DNA of 49,422 bases from assembly GCA_943704495.1 (NCBI GenBank), contig CALSCR010000376.1, positions 1 to 49,422 of the forward strand. The letters run 5' to 3'. This stretch comes from Pigoraptor chileana. Taxonomy: Eukaryota > Opisthokonta > Filasterea. A program made the position numbers and the translations under genes. This document shows positions 45,338-49,422 of this stretch, one piece after another. The first letter of the stretch is position 1; each line of letters starts with the position of its first letter. Under the pieces are notes generated by a model. The model searched no databases. It was not told the DNA's origin and was given only the letters and a program-made list of their open reading frames with translations.

Positions 45338-48300
45338 TCAGTTGGCAGAATAAGGAAGGGCACGGGGCAGTTTGAATTCCTGCCGAAATTGGCCGCAATC
45401 GCTGAGATACTCGTTCTCCACACGAAGAATGTTCCACACAAAGCGCCTGTTGTTTTGTTTGAGAGAGAGAGATAGGAGGAGGAGAAGGAGGAGGAGGAGG
45501 AGGTGGTGGTGATGATGGTGTATAAGTGAGCCTGGTTATATCTCTTTATCCCGCACGCAACACGCACACATCTTCCACGCCATCATAAGTAAGTATGAAC
45601 ATAACATACTAAGCATAACAAAGCGGTGACATTGCACCCCCCCCCCCTAACAGTAGCGTTGTGAGTTGTTGCAAGCACACATGCCCCAAGTTAAGCAATA
45701 TACCAACTGCCGAGGTGTGGGGATCGATTACTCGCCTGAATAGTTCTGCGAAGGCGAGGCACGTGCGCAGAATGTCCGACGGAAGCGAGACTCCGATGAT
45801 TTGCGGCGACACCGTCAGAGTCCACAGCATGCGCATGAGCAGATCACCCACCATGCACACGTAATAAAACTGCAAATGGCACCGTTGTGTTGTGTTGTTT
45901 TGTGCGTGGGTGGGTGCGCGTGATGCATGGTTTGAATATGAACAGAGGGAACATGCATCAGAAAATTAACCCAAACAGCGCACCCGACACAAGAGCATAT
46001 GAACAAACTGTGCTTTCTCATGTAGCCCTCTATCCTCCATTCAGCGGCGTCCATGGTCATAGCACACAAGAAACCGACTCAAGCCCCACATCCATCCCCT
46101 CATTCTCTCGCGCTGTGCACATGCTTAGACAATGGCACACACAGACAAAAAGTGCACGCGCATTCAACAACTCCACAGACAAGATTCTTTCTACAACATT
46201 AGGAGGTACAAGGTTACTGCCAGGGACAGGGACATGCATTGCAAACCCACCATCCTCGGGAAGAGAAGTTCGCGGCGGAGAAAGCGCGGTCCCGTCTTCT
46301 GCAAAAGACCCCAATCCATCTTGATGTCCCACCAATACGTGAAGCACGTCGCAATTATGGACGAACATACCCATAATTTCCTATAGATTGTCCATTCAGT
46401 GCCACCCGGAGACGCTGTATGACGAACACGTGCACACACACGCACACACACACACACACAACACACGCAGCGAAAGAAGCAAAATAAGAAAGGTAAGCAC
46501 AACAACTCATAATACAATTCAAGGTCATGTTCCACATACACAGATATCATAAACATCATATGCACACAAAAACACCACCCGTCATGTAACACAATTAGAC
46601 TCACGTTGATTTGCATCATCCAGCGTGGAAAAGAGGACGACAAAGAAGGTCGTCGAGTACTTTGCGGCGTTTGCGAGGTGCGGGAACGCATTGCGTGTGT
46701 CAACAAAACGTCGGATGCACTGGAGGAAGCGCAGCCATGCAGGGAGCGCGCTGAGCACAGGCCTGACGCCGACGGGCCAGCCCTTGCAGCGAAAGGGGTC
46801 TGCACGTGCCCATATGACACCACGTGACACCACGTGCATGGTTGTGTTTTTTGTGGAACAGACGCCATGAATACACATGAGTATTGACATCGAGACGCAA
46901 CGCGGCATTATGTCCCAACACACATTTCATCTCCCATATCAACTGTCACACAAAGAGGAAAAAGAACCAAAAAACAAATAAACATAACAACAGGAACAAG
47001 AAACAACTGTAACATCCATCGAAATGCCCAATTTTACCTACCCGACGATCCGTTTGTTGCAATGACGAGGGTTTGACAAAAGAGAAACTCCATGTCGATG
47101 AACATGATCGCCATGCTGTTGAACTGATCGGCGAGCCAAAAGTCCGCAAAGCGCACCTTTGTGAACGGCGCGGAAAACACGCGCAGCTGTGCAAGAGAGA
47201 GACGTGTTGTGTGCGTGCGTGCGTGCGTGCCCGTATGTGTATGTGAGAGAGATCGGGTCCAGAATGCAGGAACAGGGGGAGGAGAATAGGAATGAAAAAA
47301 GAACGACGGTCAGGAAGCCAATCGATACGCAACAACTGATTTCCCCACGCAGTGATGTATGCATGAGCACATACAGGGACCGACAAGCACAGACAAGAAC
47401 AGACAAAAGGTGAAACCAAAGCAAATGCCGAAGCAGACACATTCCGCACAAAGCACAGTTGCAACTGACACTCACAATGTGGTAGATGACCCAGTATCGC
47501 GCACTGCGGTGGAAGATTCGCAGCGGATTGATAAAGTAGAGTATGTACACGAGAAACAAGGTCACTGGCATGTACTCCGCGGGCACTATTGTCGTGTGGT
47601 GCACAGTGAGGTACACACACACGACCCACAGCAGGCTCATCAGCCCCGCCATCTGCAGGCAAGGAGGGGGGGGGTGGGGGTGCGTTGGTTGGGTCAAAAC
47701 CAAAAAAAAAAGAAAACGGGCAGCGATTACGACAGTACTCGTCATGGATGCCATGAACCGCAGGGTGAGCAAAATGAGAGCAAACTTTCTTCCAGACAGG
47801 ACAGAGCCTTGGCAAACCCCATCGACTCAAAAGAGAGGGAGGGAGGGAGGGAGGGAGGGAGAGATACTCCGAGATGGCGATGAGACACTCACCTCGAATA
47901 TCTGGGCGTGCGTCAGATAATTTGTCGCATCAAATTCGAATATGAAGACATAGTTGATGTTGTTTCGTATCCAGAGATAGACGTTTGCCCCAAACAGATA
48001 ACAGAAGCATATCGGCAGAATGAGACCGCGATACATAGTGTACTGGGGCTTCCACGTCGAGAAGCCGTCCGCCTCGCTCGCTGTAGGCAACAAAAGACAC
48101 ACACACACACACACACACAAAAGAGGAAGGGAAAAGCCGGATTCTGTCAGTGAGGACTTAATCATGTAGCCAGTGTGCCCAGGGACTTCATAAGAGAGAG
48201 GGGGGGAGGGAGAGGGAGAGCGTGTGTATGTGTGTGTGTATGTGTGTCAGTGAGATAAGAGAGTGAGAGAATGAGAGTGATTGAGAGGGAGTGAGAGGGT

Positions 48301-48452
48301 GACAAAGTGATGTACCAGTGACGATGAGCATGATGACCATGGGAAGGCACGCGCCGACATATAGCCCCGCCATGAACATGGACCACTTGTGATCGTGCTT
48401 GTTCTGCATGCACATGAATCAATTGAACAAAACCAAGCGTCGTCAGAGAAAC

Positions 48453-48531
<79 letters not shown>

Positions 48532-49285
48532 GCGCGCACAAGCACACACACACACGCGCAAGCACACACATGATATTGTTTGGTAAGTTGTTCACTTCAT
48601 TTGATAGAATGAACAGTTCCTCATCACATAGGCAGCACACAGATGTGAGCAATCACACGACACTGCCGGTTGCGGACAACAGCGGCACGAACCTTCCGTT
48701 TCGAGTACTCCCCCAGCTTCTTGGCATCATTTGAGGGGTCCTTGAAGCCCATTCTTTCAGCAAGGATTTTCTGCATTAGGAAGGGAGAGGGTGGCGGGGG
48801 GACGACAAATGGAAGAGACGACATAATCATCAACGAATGATGAAAAGAGGTCCAAGACGGCGAGCCATGTTTGAGTGTGTGCAGTCCTCTACAAACGTAC
48901 CATGCGGATATCACAAACAGCAACACCACAATAAACAACACCGTGCCAATATTGAACCCAAAAATTGATAATATATAATACAACCAAATCTGAAACAAAC
49001 AAACACACACACACACACACACCTCCGTTTCGTTGGAAATGCGGTCGAGTTCAGATCGCTGGAAGAAGGGTGCGGCCTGCACCTTACGAATATACTCTTC
49101 TTGAAGCTTCACACCAAGCATCTAAAGCAAGGAGAAGTAGGCACACGCGCAATGCGTGTTCAGGTATGAAGTAAGCAATTAGACGAAGGCGAACAACGAC
49201 TCCTTGAAGTCCACAACGATAGACACTATCGCCCCACCTTATCGTGCTTCTTGAGGATCTTGACAAAGCCAGTGTAGTTCAAGAT
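45338..49285 (-). CDS. XPR1: XPR1/SYG1/PHO1-family phosphate exporter (SPX-EXS), 5' end outside window
   Basis: A polytopic membrane protein that exports phosphate and senses inositol pyrophosphates through its SPX domain. Eleven exons seen on the minus strand: 49285-49238, 49121-49023, 48770-48693, 48403-48316, 48080-47893, 47652-47476, 47186-47042, 46799-46605, 46414-46251, 45869-45736, 45446-45338; 474 residues with phase closed. The first exon gives the SPX signature [15 protein letters not shown], which holds the Lys cluster that binds phosphate ligands. The EXS part has [89 protein letters not shown] and [20 protein letters not shown]. The last intron is GC-AG. Most SPX sequence lies to the right of the window. 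Confidence 0.94.
45447..45735 (-). other. GC-AG intron in XPR1 (last intron)
   Basis: The upstream exon ends CTATTCAG followed by GCGAGT. Joining there gives ELFR/RFVWN, as expected for the family. The nearby GT donor (GTAATC, four bases on) breaks the frame. The intron contains a poly-C run and (GGA)n/(GGT)n repeats. Confidence 0.85.
46046..46092 (-). repeat. 49-nt hairpin element, degenerate copy j
   Basis: It keeps GGCGTCCATGG and GACTCAAGCCCCACATCC in the right order and spacing, with many substitutions between. It lies in an XPR1 intron. Confidence 0.6.
48151..48190 (+). repeat. 49-nt hairpin element, degenerate copy k
   Basis: GAGGACTTAATCA, then CAGTGTGCCCAGGGACTTCA and a GA-rich 3' flank, align to the family with substitutions and a short deletion. 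It lies in an XPR1 intron. Confidence 0.5.
48454..48530. repeat. (AC)n microsatellite
   Basis: An almost uninterrupted run of about 38 AC units in an XPR1 intron, followed by (GC)n and further AC tracts to 48567. It is the longest pure dinucleotide repeat in the window. Confidence 0.97.
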
Positions 49286-49422
49286 CTAATGAGGCAAAAG
49301 AAAAGAAAAAGTAGGAATAAGTATAATTGGAAGAATAAAATAGATTCTGTTGTACAATTGCAACAAAACACACACACTGAAAGCCAAAACCGTGCATGTT
49401 ACGTTACACAACACACACACAC

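Noticed and set aside
48389-48734. Poly Thr-His ORFs across the AC repeat
   Set aside because: Pure translation of an (AC)n microsatellite.

Overview
The window is nuclear DNA from an intron-rich unicellular eukaryote. The evidence is spliceosomal introns in most genes, a mitochondrial bL27 gene with a leader exon, a nuclear-pore scaffold protein, a Pumilio protein, an SPX-EXS phosphate transporter and dense (GT)n/(AC)n/(GA)n microsatellites in introns and spacers. Every stop used is TAA or TGA and no reassigned codon was needed. I cannot name the species. A heterotrophic protist is a guess only, since there is no plastid marker in the window.

Layout from left to right: the C-terminal 1307 codons of a Nup205/Nup192 gene (+, 269-5441); mitochondrial bL27 (-, 6054-6933); a BTB-BACK-MATH Cul3-adaptor-like protein (+, 7818-9574); an 11-exon galactokinase/GalNAc-kinase (+, 10320-14273); an intronless 863-residue coiled-coil protein (-, 15170-17761); an unrecognised 1814-residue helical-solenoid protein (+, 18960-24926); a membrane-anchored alpha/beta-hydrolase (-, 25354-26793); a SAM hydroxide adenosyltransferase (+, 27183-28379); a GT25-like plus GT2 fusion glycosyltransferase (-, 28575-30419); a 7-exon DGAT2 (+, 31141-33439); a 9-exon Pumilio (-, 34711-39591); a six-repeat lectin-like protein (-, 40632-41513); a 12-exon Zn-type porphobilinogen synthase (+, 42117-45036); and the 3' part of an XPR1/SYG1 phosphate exporter (-, 45338-49285). 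For every multi-exon gene I checked that reading phase closes across all proposed junctions.

The genes belong to unrelated pathways (nuclear transport, mitochondrial translation, sugar, lipid, haem and phosphate metabolism, post-transcriptional control). There is no operon-like logic. Many neighbours share divergent promoters.

Three patterns are not explained by gene content. (1) A dispersed element of about 49 nt, able to form a hairpin, occurs in roughly a dozen copies. All lie in introns or spacers, in both orientations, and several are flanked by short direct repeats that look like target-site duplications. (2) Two unrelated divergent promoters share a composite module: TCACGTGAC, then ATGACATC, then exactly 5 nt, then TCACGTGAC. 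(3) Three of about 56 introns are GC-AG, and several 5' splice sites are embedded in (GT)n microsatellites.
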